Below, one piece after another: positions 44,334 through 53,173 of a stretch of 64,000 bases of DNA. The notes below the pieces were generated by a model. It searched no databases. It was not told where the DNA came from and worked only from the letters and a program-made list of their open reading frames with translations. Source of the stretch: Sinomicrobium weinanense (lineage in GTDB: Bacteria; Bacteroidota; Bacteroidia; Flavobacteriales; Flavobacteriaceae); the NCBI RefSeq assembly GCF_018863395.1, contig NZ_JAHKRR010000004.1, positions 310,001 to 374,000 of the forward strand, written 5' to 3'. Both the position numbers and the translations under genes were made by a program. How positions within the stretch are numbered: position 1 is the first letter of the stretch; each line of letters opens with the position of its first letter.

Positions 44334-46061
44334 ATGGGGCAGCTAGATTATTTGTTAATTTTTGTTTTGTCGTTTATCCTGGTTGCAGTAGGTATTTCCT
44401 TTTTGCGGACAGGCAGGGACATGAGGTCTTTTTTTGCAGGCGGTGGCGATATTCCCTGGTGGATAAGCAGTCTTTCGCTTTTTATGAGTTTTTTTTCCGC
44501 AGGTACTTTTGTGGTATGGGGGTCCATTGCCTACGAAAGCGGGCTGGTGGCCGTAGGGATACAGCTCACCATGGCCGTCAGCGGATTTTTTATCTACCTG
44601 TTCCTGGCAAAAAGATGGAAACGTGCCGGCATACTTACCGTTGCCGAATTCATCACCCGCCGGTTCGGAAAGGAAACACAAAAGTTCTATACCGGGATTT
44701 TTATCGCGATTTCTTTCTTTACGGCCGGGGCCTTTTTGTACCCGGTGGCCAAAATAACCCAAATAGCCACGGGCTATCCCGTAGAATACGTTATCATGGT
44801 ATTGGGAGGTATGGTGCTCTTATATACGGCCATCGGAGGCTATTGGGCTGTACTCGCTACTGATGTGATCCAGTTTGTTGTCCTTTCCGTGGCCGTTTTG
44901 ATCGTTGTCCCTCTGGCTTTTGATGAGGTAGGGGGGATACAGGCATTTGTAGACAAGGCTCCTGAAAACTTTTTCCGGCTCACCAACCATGAATATTCCA
45001 TAGGGTTCCTCCTGGCATTTACACTTTATAATTTCTTCTTTATAGGCGGAAACTGGGCTTATGTACAGCGATATACCAGTGTCAAGAACGAAAAGGAGTC
45101 CGGAAAGGTAAGCCTGGGTTTTATGTTTCTCTATCTGCTTTTCCCGCTGTTATGGATGCTCCCCCCAATGATCTACCGGGTGGTAAATCCCGGTCTTGCA
45201 GGAACGGAACAGGTAGAAGGGGCCTATCTGATGATCTGTATGCAAGTTATGCCGGCGGGAATGTTAGGGCTTATGATAGCGGGGATGGTTTTTGCCACCG
45301 CCAGCTCCGTAAACACCACGCTCAATATGATGGCGGCAGTGACTTCCAACGACCTCTACCGGTCATTTCGCCCATGGGTTAAAGAAAGGGAATTAATGTA
45401 CGTAGCCCGCATCGCTACGGTGTTTTTCGGATTGGGGGCGGTTGCCATAGCCCTGCTTGTTCCCCGTATGGGCGGTATTGTCAATGTGGTTTTGTCGGTG
45501 GCGGCTATTACAGGTGTGCCACTTTACGCCCCGCCGGTATGGGCATTGTTCTCCAAAAGATTAACAGGTAAGGCAATGATCCGGATAACGATTCTTAGCC
45601 TATCGGTAAATGTATGCTTTAAATTTTTAGTTCCTGTAACCCTGGGCAAAGCCGGTGAACAGGCACTGGGTGCTTTAACGCCACTGGTTTTGCTGGTCAT
45701 ATATGAATTATATGCCAGGTACGGGGAAAGACAGGTGCCCGATGAACTGCACGACAGGAATAAGCAAGAGGGCCTTTCGGTAAGATCAGATCATCAGAAC
45801 GTGACGAAGATGTATACGGAGCTGTCAGAACACGATACGGCCCGGCAGGAAATAAAGGAGGAGGAACAGGCCCTTAAAGATCGCTTTTTTGGTATAAAGG
45901 TCATTACAATGGCCGTTTTTTCCGTGGCCATACTCTTATTTCTTGTGGGCTTCCTGACAGAGAAGAGCAGGGGATATGTACTTATTGCTGCCGGGGTACT
46001 TACCGCAATATGTGTCTGGGTATGGATGCTATTCAAAAAGAACTGGAATAAGAAACTGTAA
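44334..46061 (+). CDS. Sodium:solute symporter (SSS family)
   Basis: 575 residues, about 13-14 membrane helices, inner membrane. The SSS signature is seen in MRSFFAGGGDIPWWISSLSLFMSFFSAGTFVVWGSIAYESGL and RFGKETQKFYTGIFIAISFFTAGAF, with WKRAGILTVAEFITRR. It probably imports a monosaccharide or sugar acid released from the target glycan. The C-terminal about 120 residues include a charged cytoplasmic loop before the final helices. It is the first gene of the locus after the operators; the FAD oxidoreductase gene starts 8 bases after its stop. Confidence 0.93.
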   Translation: MGQLDYLLIFVLSFILVAVGISFLRTGRDMRSFFAGGGDIPWWISSLSLFMSFFSAGTFVVWGSIAYESGLVAVGIQLTMAVSGFFIYLFLAKRWKRAGILTVAEFITRRFGKETQKFYTGIFIAISFFTAGAFLYPVAKITQIATGYPVEYVIMVLGGMVLLYTAIGGYWAVLATDVIQFVVLSVAVLIVVPLAFDEVGGIQAFVDKAPENFFRLTNHEYSIGFLLAFTLYNFFFIGGNWAYVQRYTSVKNEKESGKVSLGFMFLYLLFPLLWMLPPMIYRVVNPGLAGTEQVEGAYLMICMQVMPAGMLGLMIAGMVFATASSVNTTLNMMAAVTSNDLYRSFRPWVKERELMYVARIATVFFGLGAVAIALLVPRMGGIVNVVLSVAAITGVPLYAPPVWALFSKRLTGKAMIRITILSLSVNVCFKFLVPVTLGKAGEQALGALTPLVLLVIYELYARYGERQVPDELHDRNKQEGLSVRSDHQNVTKMYTELSEHDTARQEIKEEEQALKDRFFGIKVITMAVFSVAILLFLVGFLTEKSRGYVLIAAGVLTAICVWVWMLFKKNWNKKL

Positions 46062-46069
46062 ATCAAGAT

Positions 46070-48343
46070 ATGAAGCAAGTAGGTTTAGACGGGTTCAGAG
46101 AACTCAAGACATTAGAACTGCACTATGAGCTCATCGTAGTAGGAGGAGGGCTGTCCGGTGTATGTGCAGCACTTACGGCATCTCGTGAAGGAGTTAAAGT
46201 AGCCCTTGTCCAGGACAGGCCGGTCCTGGGGGGAAATGCTTCCAGCGAAGTCCGGTTATGGGCTTTGGGGGCTACCTCTCACATGGGGAACAACAATCGG
46301 TGGGCCCGGGAAGGAGGGGTGGTAGATGAGATCATGGTAGAGAATACCTATAAAAACAAAGAAGGGAACCCTGTGATCTTTGATACCATCCTCATCGATA
46401 AAGTGCTCGATGAACCTCATATAGACCTGTATTTGAACACAGCGGTCTTCAGTACGGTAAAATCCGGAGAAAGCCGGATAGAAAAGGTCATTGCTTTTAA
46501 TTCCCAGAATTCCACTTTATATCATTTTTCCGGTAATTATTTTATCGATGCTTCCGGCGATGGTATCATGGCTTATCAGGCAGGCGTGCCTTATCGTATC
46601 GGTTCAGAGGCTCCCGGGGAATTTGATGAGCTCCTGGCTCCCGATGTAGAGGATTACGGGGAACTTCTCGGGCATACGCTGTTTTTTTATTCCAAAAAGC
46701 AGGAACAGAAAGTGCAGTATATAGCCCCGGATTTTGCACTGAAGGACATGGGCCAGGTGCCCAGGGTGAAAAATGTAAAGGTAGGAGAAGACGGGTGTAA
46801 GCTGTGGTGGTTTGAATATGGCGGCAGGCGGGATACGGTCCACGAAACCGAAGAGATCAAAAAAGAATTGTGGAAAGTGGTCTATGGCATATGGAACCAT
46901 ATAAAAAACTCGGGAGATTACGAAGGGGCGGATTATTATACGCTGGAATGGGTAGGGCTGATCCCCGGAAAAAGAGAGAGCAGGAGGTTTGAAGGGCATT
47001 TTATGCTCACCCAGAAAGACGTTATAGAGCAAAGGGAACATTACGATGCCATTTCGTACGGTGGCTGGGCCCTGGACCTGCACCCTGCGGACGGTATATA
47101 CAGTGATAAGGATGGTTGTACGCAATGGCATGCCAGGGGAGTGTACGCTATTCCATACCGGTGTTACGTTCCCCTGGGAATGGATAACCTTTTGCTGACG
47201 GGCCGGATCATAAGTGTCAGTCATGTGGCTTTTGGCTCTACCAGGGTCATGGCCACCTGTGCACATGGCGGACAGGCGGTTGGTATGGCCGTGGCTTTAA
47301 GCCTTAAAAAGGGAATACCCGTTAAAGCGTTTATGGAGCCCGATACTGTAAAACTCCTGCAAAATGCCTTGCTGGGCAAAGGGCACTATATCCCCGGGAT
47401 AAAACTCAGCTCCGGGTATAACCTGGCCGAAAAGGCACATATAACAACCTCCGGTACATTACAGCTCGAAAAACTCCAACCGGATGGGAACTGGCAACAT
47501 CTGGAATTTTCCATGGGGCAGATGATCCCGGTTGAGAAAAAAATACCTGCCGTTAAATTATGGGTAAAAGCCGAAGAGGCTACAACCCTCTCCATAGAGT
47601 TAAGGGTAAGCTCAAAACCTTATAACCACACCCCCGATGTACTGGTGGACCGGTTTAGCTATGAACTGATACCTGGCGAACAAAGCCTCGATATACAAAC
47701 AGGGGCAAAAGCAGAAAGCCCCCGTTACCTGTTTCTCTGCCTCATGGCAAATCCACAGGTATCCGTAGCATTGACGGACCGCCGTTTGTCCGGGATCGTG
47801 TCGGTGTTCAACAGCAGTAACCCTGCGGTTTCCAATTTCGGCAAGCAAACCCCCCCGGAAGGCCTGGGAGTGGATGAATTTGAGTTCTGGTGCCCCAAAC
47901 GACGGCCTGCCGGGGCCAATATGGCATTTGAACTATCCTTTCCCATAACCCTCTTCAGTGAAAAAAACCTGGTAAATGGTTTTTTCCGGCCCGTTCATGT
48001 TCCCAATGCGTGGGTAGCCGGTTTAGAGGAAAAAGAAGCTACCGTCGACCTGCAATGGGAAGAACCCCAGACCATTAAAAAGATCCGGTTGTTCTTCGAC
48101 CCGGATTATGACCATCCTATGGAAACCGTACAAATGAACCACGCCGAAAATTACATGCCCTTTTTGATCCGGAACTACGAACTGTATGCCGCCGATGTCA
48201 GGATCGCTGAAGTGAGCGATAACTATCAGACTATTAACGAGATTGTCCCCGAAACCCCCTTGAACACCGACAGGCTTACGCTAAAATTAAAACAAAACCA
48301 CAGCAATGTACCTGTTTCCGTAATAGGTATTGTATGTGAATGA
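46070..48343 (+). CDS. FAD-dependent oxidoreductase with C-terminal discoidin-like domain
   Basis: 757 residues without a signal peptide, so cytoplasmic. The N-terminal FAD-binding Rossmann motif is VVGGGLSGVCAAL (Gly25-Gly30) and the FAD_oxidored family pattern continues with RPVLGGNASSEVRLWALGA and FIDASGDGIMAYQAG, then GRIISVSHVAFGSTRVMATCAHGGQAVG. Residues about 440-757 look like beta-sandwich material; the last about 130 (NAWVAGLEEKEATVDLQWEEP, KIRLFFDPDYD) resemble an F5/8-type (discoidin) domain. The likely role is oxidation of a released sugar, inferred from the position between symporter and SusC; the substrate is unknown. The start codon follows the symporter stop by 8 bases. Confidence 0.8.
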   Translation: MKQVGLDGFRELKTLELHYELIVVGGGLSGVCAALTASREGVKVALVQDRPVLGGNASSEVRLWALGATSHMGNNNRWAREGGVVDEIMVENTYKNKEGNPVIFDTILIDKVLDEPHIDLYLNTAVFSTVKSGESRIEKVIAFNSQNSTLYHFSGNYFIDASGDGIMAYQAGVPYRIGSEAPGEFDELLAPDVEDYGELLGHTLFFYSKKQEQKVQYIAPDFALKDMGQVPRVKNVKVGEDGCKLWWFEYGGRRDTVHETEEIKKELWKVVYGIWNHIKNSGDYEGADYYTLEWVGLIPGKRESRRFEGHFMLTQKDVIEQREHYDAISYGGWALDLHPADGIYSDKDGCTQWHARGVYAIPYRCYVPLGMDNLLLTGRIISVSHVAFGSTRVMATCAHGGQAVGMAVALSLKKGIPVKAFMEPDTVKLLQNALLGKGHYIPGIKLSSGYNLAEKAHITTSGTLQLEKLQPDGNWQHLEFSMGQMIPVEKKIPAVKLWVKAEEATTLSIELRVSSKPYNHTPDVLVDRFSYELIPGEQSLDIQTGAKAESPRYLFLCLMANPQVSVALTDRRLSGIVSVFNSSNPAVSNFGKQTPPEGLGVDEFEFWCPKRRPAGANMAFELSFPITLFSEKNLVNGFFRPVHVPNAWVAGLEEKEATVDLQWEEPQTIKKIRLFFDPDYDHPMETVQMNHAENYMPFLIRNYELYAADVRIAEVSDNYQTINEIVPETPLNTDRLTLKLKQNHSNVPVSVIGIVCE

Positions 48344-48370
48344 GGATTGACCAATTAAAACACTGCAATT

Positions 48371-51300
48371 ATGAAGAACGTATTGATTTTATTTCTTAAC
48401 CTCTTTTTTATAGGGGTGTGTTGGGCCCAGGGGCAAGTCAGCGGAATAGTTACCGATGCGGAGTCGGGGGAACCCTTGTTGGGGGTTAATATTATTGTAA
48501 AAGGAGCATCGGCCGGGGCAGTCACCGATTTTAACGGGGAATACCAGTTAAATGTACCTGAAGGGAGCACTCTTATTTTCTCCTATATTGGTTATATACA
48601 GCAGGAAGTAGCTGTGAATAACAAGGAAACCATAAATATAGCATTAGCTCCCGATGTATCCGTTTTAAAAGAGGTGGTCATTATTGGATATGGCACCCAA
48701 AAGAAGGAGAACCTCACCGGGTCGGTCTCTGCCGTAAAAGGAGGTGAGATAGCTACTCAACCCGTGATGCAGCCTTCTCAGGCCTTAATGGGCAAAATGC
48801 CGGGGGTAACTGCTTTACAGAGCTCCAGCCAGCCCGGGGCAGACGGAGCTACTCTTCGTATACGGGGTATAGGCACACTGAGCAATTCCGACCCCCTGGT
48901 GCTTATTGACGGGGTGCCCGGTAATATGGACGGGATAGACCCCAGGGATATAGAAAATATTTCTGTGTTAAAAGATGCCGCTTCTGCGGCAATTTACGGG
49001 TCCAGGGCGGCCAACGGGGTGGTGCTTATTACCACCAAACGCGGAAGAATGGGAAAACTCAGTGTCAATTATAATGGATATGTGGGCTGGCAAGACCCTA
49101 CGGAAATGCCGGAATTTGCAGATGGCGGGGAATACATGAAACTGTATAATATTGCCAGGCAAAACCTTGGCCAGGAACCCGCTTTTCCCCAGGAATATAT
49201 CGATGCCTGGCAGGAAGGGCACCTCACCGATCCCGACCAGTATCCCGACACGGATTGGGCAAACGAGATCTTTTCGAGGAACGGATTTCAGCAACATCAC
49301 TCCCTTTCGCTTTCCGGGGGTGGCGAACTGGCCAGGGTAATGGGGTCGTTCTCTTTTATGGAACAGCAGGGGAATATCCCGGGCTTTTCCTATAAACGTT
49401 ATAACGCCCGGATAAATACCGACCTGTCCCCTTCGGAAAAATTCAATTTTAATTTCGATATCAGTTTTCGCCGGAGTGTTCGCGATGAGCCTATTACCGG
49501 GCTTGGTGTAGTACGTGAATCTTACCGTAACCCTCCTGTTTATGCATCCCGGTTTTCTGACGGAACCTGGGGGCCGGGATGGAATGGAAGCAACCCGATA
49601 GCCCGGGTCCGTGACGGAGGGGGAAGTGAGGACCAGTATCATTACCTGCGTGCCATACTCAAAGCTAATTACAAGCCTGCTGAAGGCCTGCAGTTTTCCC
49701 TGATGTATTCTCCCCAATACAATGAGACCATGAGCAAATCCTTCACCCGGCAATACGAATATTACGAATACGGAGATACATCTCCTTCCCTTTATCCCAC
49801 AAGGAATGAGCTTTCCCAGGGGCACGACCGAGACCTCACCCATATGGTACTCGCCACCGGGAGTTACGAAAAAGATTTGAACGATCATTTTTTTAAGGTG
49901 CTCACGGGCTATGAACTCAATACTTACAGGAGAGACTGGATAACTGCTTCCAGGGACAATTTTTCCCTTCAGGACTATCCCTATCTGCAAAATGGTTCCA
50001 AAGAGAACATGCAAAACGACGGTTCGGCCAGCGAATGGGGGCTGCATTCTTTCTTTACCCGTGTAAATTACGATTATAAGGGCAAATATCTTTTGGAGGC
50101 CAATGTCCGTGTGGATGGTTCTTCCCGTTTTGCCAAAGGGAACAAGTACGGGACTTTTCCTGCATTTTCTGCCGGATGGAGGGTTGCCGAAGAATCTTTT
50201 ATGGAAAACATAAACTGGCTCGACGAATTAAAGCTCCGGGCTTCCTGGGGGCGCCTGGGGAACCAGAATGTGGGCACCTACCCCTTTGCATCCACGGTTT
50301 CCCTGGGGATGGACTACCTCTTTGGGGGCGAACCGGTCAACGGGGCAGCCCAGCGTGATATGGCCAATAAAGATATTTCCTGGGAAACTACGGAAACCAC
50401 TAATTTCGGAATAGACCTGGCCCTGTTTAAGAACAGGTTATCGCTTTCAGCAGAATATTATATCCGCAATACCTACGATATTCTTTTACAGCTTCCCATA
50501 CCTGCTACCATAGGGCTGAGTGCCCCTTACCAGAATGCCGGGAAAATAAATAATAAAGGCTGGGACCTGGCTGTAGGCTGGAAAGATAAGATAGGAGAAT
50601 TTCATTACGGCATTGACTTTAATATTTCTGATGTACACAATAAAGTGGAGGACCTGCACGGTACCGGACCATATATAGGGGAAACCACCATTGTGCAGGA
50701 AGGATATCCTATTAATTCCCTGTACGGATACAGGTCGGACGGTTTTTTCCAGTCCGGGGAAGAAGTAGACAGGGCTCCCGAACAGTTCGGTGCCATTGCC
50801 CCGGGAGATATCCGGTATACAAACCAGCTCACCGTAGACACCAACGGCGATGGTATTCCGGATGCGGCAGACGAACTTATCAATGCCGATGACCGGGTGG
50901 TATTGGGAGATCCCTTTCCCAGGTATACCTACGGTATGAATTTCACGGCAGATTATAAAGGCTTTGACTTTAGCGCTTTGTTACAAGGCGTGGGCAAGCG
51001 GGATGTATATCTTCAGCAAGATGCCGGCTGGGCTTTTTACAATGCAGGGAAGATACAGCGGTGGCAGATGGATTACTGGTCACCCGAAAATCCGGATGCC
51101 TCCTATCCGAGGCTTGTAGCTACCAGCAGTCATAACAACTTTAAGATGAGTGATTTCTGGATATGGAATTCGTCTTACCTCCGCCTCAGGAACCTTACGC
51201 TGGGCTATACGTTACCCCAAAAGGTTTCCGAAAAATTCTCAATGGACCGCTTCCGGTTTTACGTTTCCGGGCAGAACCTGTTCACCATTCACGATATGCC

Positions 51301-51394
51301 CAAAGGATGGGACCCGGAAACACCGAATTCCACAGGTGGAAATATTTATCCCATTATGGCCATATACACTTTGGGTGTAGATATCACCTTTTAG
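48371..51394 (+). CDS. SusC/RagA-type TonB-dependent receptor
   Basis: 1007 residues; the import channel of a SusCD glycan uptake complex in the outer membrane. A signal peptide (LILFLNLFFIGVCWAQ) precedes the carboxypeptidase-regulatory-like domain (residues about 22-105, QVSGIVTDAESGEPLLGVN), the plug signature KEVVIIGYGTQKKENLTGSVSAV, NPLVLIDGVPG-type SDPLVLIDGVPGN and DAASAAIYGSRAANGVVLITTKRG, then the barrel ending LGVDITF. The SusD gene follows after 26 bases. It is the gene most clearly tied to glycan import in the locus. Confidence 0.97.
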   Translation: MKNVLILFLNLFFIGVCWAQGQVSGIVTDAESGEPLLGVNIIVKGASAGAVTDFNGEYQLNVPEGSTLIFSYIGYIQQEVAVNNKETINIALAPDVSVLKEVVIIGYGTQKKENLTGSVSAVKGGEIATQPVMQPSQALMGKMPGVTALQSSSQPGADGATLRIRGIGTLSNSDPLVLIDGVPGNMDGIDPRDIENISVLKDAASAAIYGSRAANGVVLITTKRGRMGKLSVNYNGYVGWQDPTEMPEFADGGEYMKLYNIARQNLGQEPAFPQEYIDAWQEGHLTDPDQYPDTDWANEIFSRNGFQQHHSLSLSGGGELARVMGSFSFMEQQGNIPGFSYKRYNARINTDLSPSEKFNFNFDISFRRSVRDEPITGLGVVRESYRNPPVYASRFSDGTWGPGWNGSNPIARVRDGGGSEDQYHYLRAILKANYKPAEGLQFSLMYSPQYNETMSKSFTRQYEYYEYGDTSPSLYPTRNELSQGHDRDLTHMVLATGSYEKDLNDHFFKVLTGYELNTYRRDWITASRDNFSLQDYPYLQNGSKENMQNDGSASEWGLHSFFTRVNYDYKGKYLLEANVRVDGSSRFAKGNKYGTFPAFSAGWRVAEESFMENINWLDELKLRASWGRLGNQNVGTYPFASTVSLGMDYLFGGEPVNGAAQRDMANKDISWETTETTNFGIDLALFKNRLSLSAEYYIRNTYDILLQLPIPATIGLSAPYQNAGKINNKGWDLAVGWKDKIGEFHYGIDFNISDVHNKVEDLHGTGPYIGETTIVQEGYPINSLYGYRSDGFFQSGEEVDRAPEQFGAIAPGDIRYTNQLTVDTNGDGIPDAADELINADDRVVLGDPFPRYTYGMNFTADYKGFDFSALLQGVGKRDVYLQQDAGWAFYNAGKIQRWQMDYWSPENPDASYPRLVATSSHNNFKMSDFWIWNSSYLRLRNLTLGYTLPQKVSEKFSMDRFRFYVSGQNLFTIHDMPKGWDPETPNSTGGNIYPIMAIYTLGVDITF

Positions 51395-51420
51395 ATAGAT
51401 GAATCAGCTAAACCTTTAAA

Positions 51421-53130
51421 ATGATACTTATGGAATTTATAAGAATTTGCAAAATAACAGCTCTCCTGCTTTTTTTGCTCGCCGGACTGGGAGCCTGTGA
51501 TGATGCGCTGGACAAGCTGCCCCTGGACGCACCTTCCGATGAGACCTTTTATACTAACGAAACCGAACTGGAGATGGCTGTGACAGGGGCATACAGGAGC
51601 CTTTATTGGGTAAGTGATGTACCATTTCCCGTATTGCTGGACAATACGACCGACCTGGGTTTCCTGAGATCGGATTTTAGTAGTATGCAAACTTTTTCCA
51701 GGGGGGCTCATTCTCCCGCAGAACCGGGATTTTCCGATGTCTGGGAAAAGATGTACACCGGAATAGGCAGATGCAATAACCTGCTCAATAATATGGAAAA
51801 AGCCAGGGAAGTGGTTTCTGATGATACATACCGCCGGATAGAGGCCGAAGCCTTGTTCCTTAGAGCTTATTATTATTCATGGCTGCTTCAGCTATACGGC
51901 GATGTTCCGTTTATGGAAGAAGTGCCCGCGGCCATAGAAGATGCATATATCCCAAAAACTCCCCGGACCGAGATCGTACAACGGTTATTGGAAGATCTCG
52001 ACAAAGTGGCCGAAATACTGCCGGAAAACTGGGGAGATTCGGATGAAGGACGGGCCACAAAAGGAGCTGCTTTGACCTTAAAAGCGCGGATTGCCCTGTA
52101 TGACGGCCTGTTCGGGGAAGCAGCTGAAGCAGCTTTCCAGGTCATGAATTCGGGAACGTACAAACTTCATCCGGATTATGGAGAATTGTTCACCTATGCC
52201 GGGGTAAGGGTTGAGGAGGTTATTTTTGATCTGCCTTTTCAGCTGGGTTTTATGACCACAAGATTGCCCTTGCAACTGGGGCCAAGAAATACAGGTAGTT
52301 GGAGCCAGATTGTCCCCTCGCAATTTATGGTCGATTCTTATGAATGTGCGGATGGTAATCCTATTGACCGGTCGTCCCTTTACGATCCGGCTCAGCCCTT
52401 TGAAAACCGGGACCCTCGCCTGGATGCCTCCCTTGTCAGACCGCAGTCGGTATTTGCCGGGTATGTGTTTGAAACCCATCCCGACAGTACGGAGACCACG
52501 TATTTTAAAGATGGGGTTGCCACCAGGGTAGCCAACCAGGACGTCCGGAATGCTTTCGCGACCTTTACCGGTTATCTGTGGAGAAAATACGCCGCTCCGG
52601 AAGATATGCCTCAGAATGCACACACTTCGGGATTGAGCTTTATCCTGATGCGTTATGCCGAAGTATTGTTGATCTATGCCGAAGCGAAAACAGAACTCGG
52701 CCAGGCCGATGCCACAGTACTGGATGCTGTCAACCAGGTCCGTGCCCGGGCATATGGAGTGGATGTCGGGGATACCGGTAACTATCCGGCGGTGACCACC
52801 ACAAATCAGGACGAGTTGCGGACAATAATCCGTAGGGAACGTAAGGTAGAGCTTGCCAATGAAGGCTTCAGGCTTACCGACATCCGCCGTTGGAAAATTG
52901 CAGAACACGTGATGCCCGGAATATTTGCCGGCAGGCCCAGGGGAGCTTACAGTAATATGACTTTTGTACCGGAAATAGACCGGTACGGGCACCCGAATTA
53001 CAACGGGTCGCAAGACCTTTACCGTTCGGTGGACCAGCGTATATTTAACCCAGGTAGGGATTATCTCTGGCCTATTCCCCAGAAAGATATGGACGTTAAC
53101 CCGGCATTGGAGCAAAACCCGGGGTACTGA
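51421..53130 (+). CDS. SusD/RagB-type glycan-binding lipoprotein
   Basis: 569 residues; the surface lipoprotein lid of the SusCD complex. The lipobox Cys is residue 26 (LAGLGACDDALDKLP); a second ATG at 51430 would shorten the leader by three residues. SusD TPR-type helices and the SusD_RagB signature are seen (ALFLRAYYYSWLLQLYGDVPFM, AALTLKARIALYDGLFGEAAEA, RYAEVLLIYAEAKTELGQAD, IIRRERKVELANEGFRLTDIRRWK), ending LWPIPQKDMDVNPALEQNPGY. It directly follows SusC. Confidence 0.96.
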   Translation: MILMEFIRICKITALLLFLLAGLGACDDALDKLPLDAPSDETFYTNETELEMAVTGAYRSLYWVSDVPFPVLLDNTTDLGFLRSDFSSMQTFSRGAHSPAEPGFSDVWEKMYTGIGRCNNLLNNMEKAREVVSDDTYRRIEAEALFLRAYYYSWLLQLYGDVPFMEEVPAAIEDAYIPKTPRTEIVQRLLEDLDKVAEILPENWGDSDEGRATKGAALTLKARIALYDGLFGEAAEAAFQVMNSGTYKLHPDYGELFTYAGVRVEEVIFDLPFQLGFMTTRLPLQLGPRNTGSWSQIVPSQFMVDSYECADGNPIDRSSLYDPAQPFENRDPRLDASLVRPQSVFAGYVFETHPDSTETTYFKDGVATRVANQDVRNAFATFTGYLWRKYAAPEDMPQNAHTSGLSFILMRYAEVLLIYAEAKTELGQADATVLDAVNQVRARAYGVDVGDTGNYPAVTTTNQDELRTIIRRERKVELANEGFRLTDIRRWKIAEHVMPGIFAGRPRGAYSNMTFVPEIDRYGHPNYNGSQDLYRSVDQRIFNPGRDYLWPIPQKDMDVNPALEQNPGY

Positions 53131-53173
53131 GGGGTATAAGAAAATAAGAAATAACACACCATATTACAGCTAA

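Noticed and set aside
48968-50047. Minus-strand open frame (359 codons) inside susC
   Set aside because: Lies wholly inside the SusC coding sequence, no motif, no start region.
52078-53157. Minus-strand open frame (359 codons) opposite susD
   Set aside because: Antisense shadow of susD with no recognisable features.
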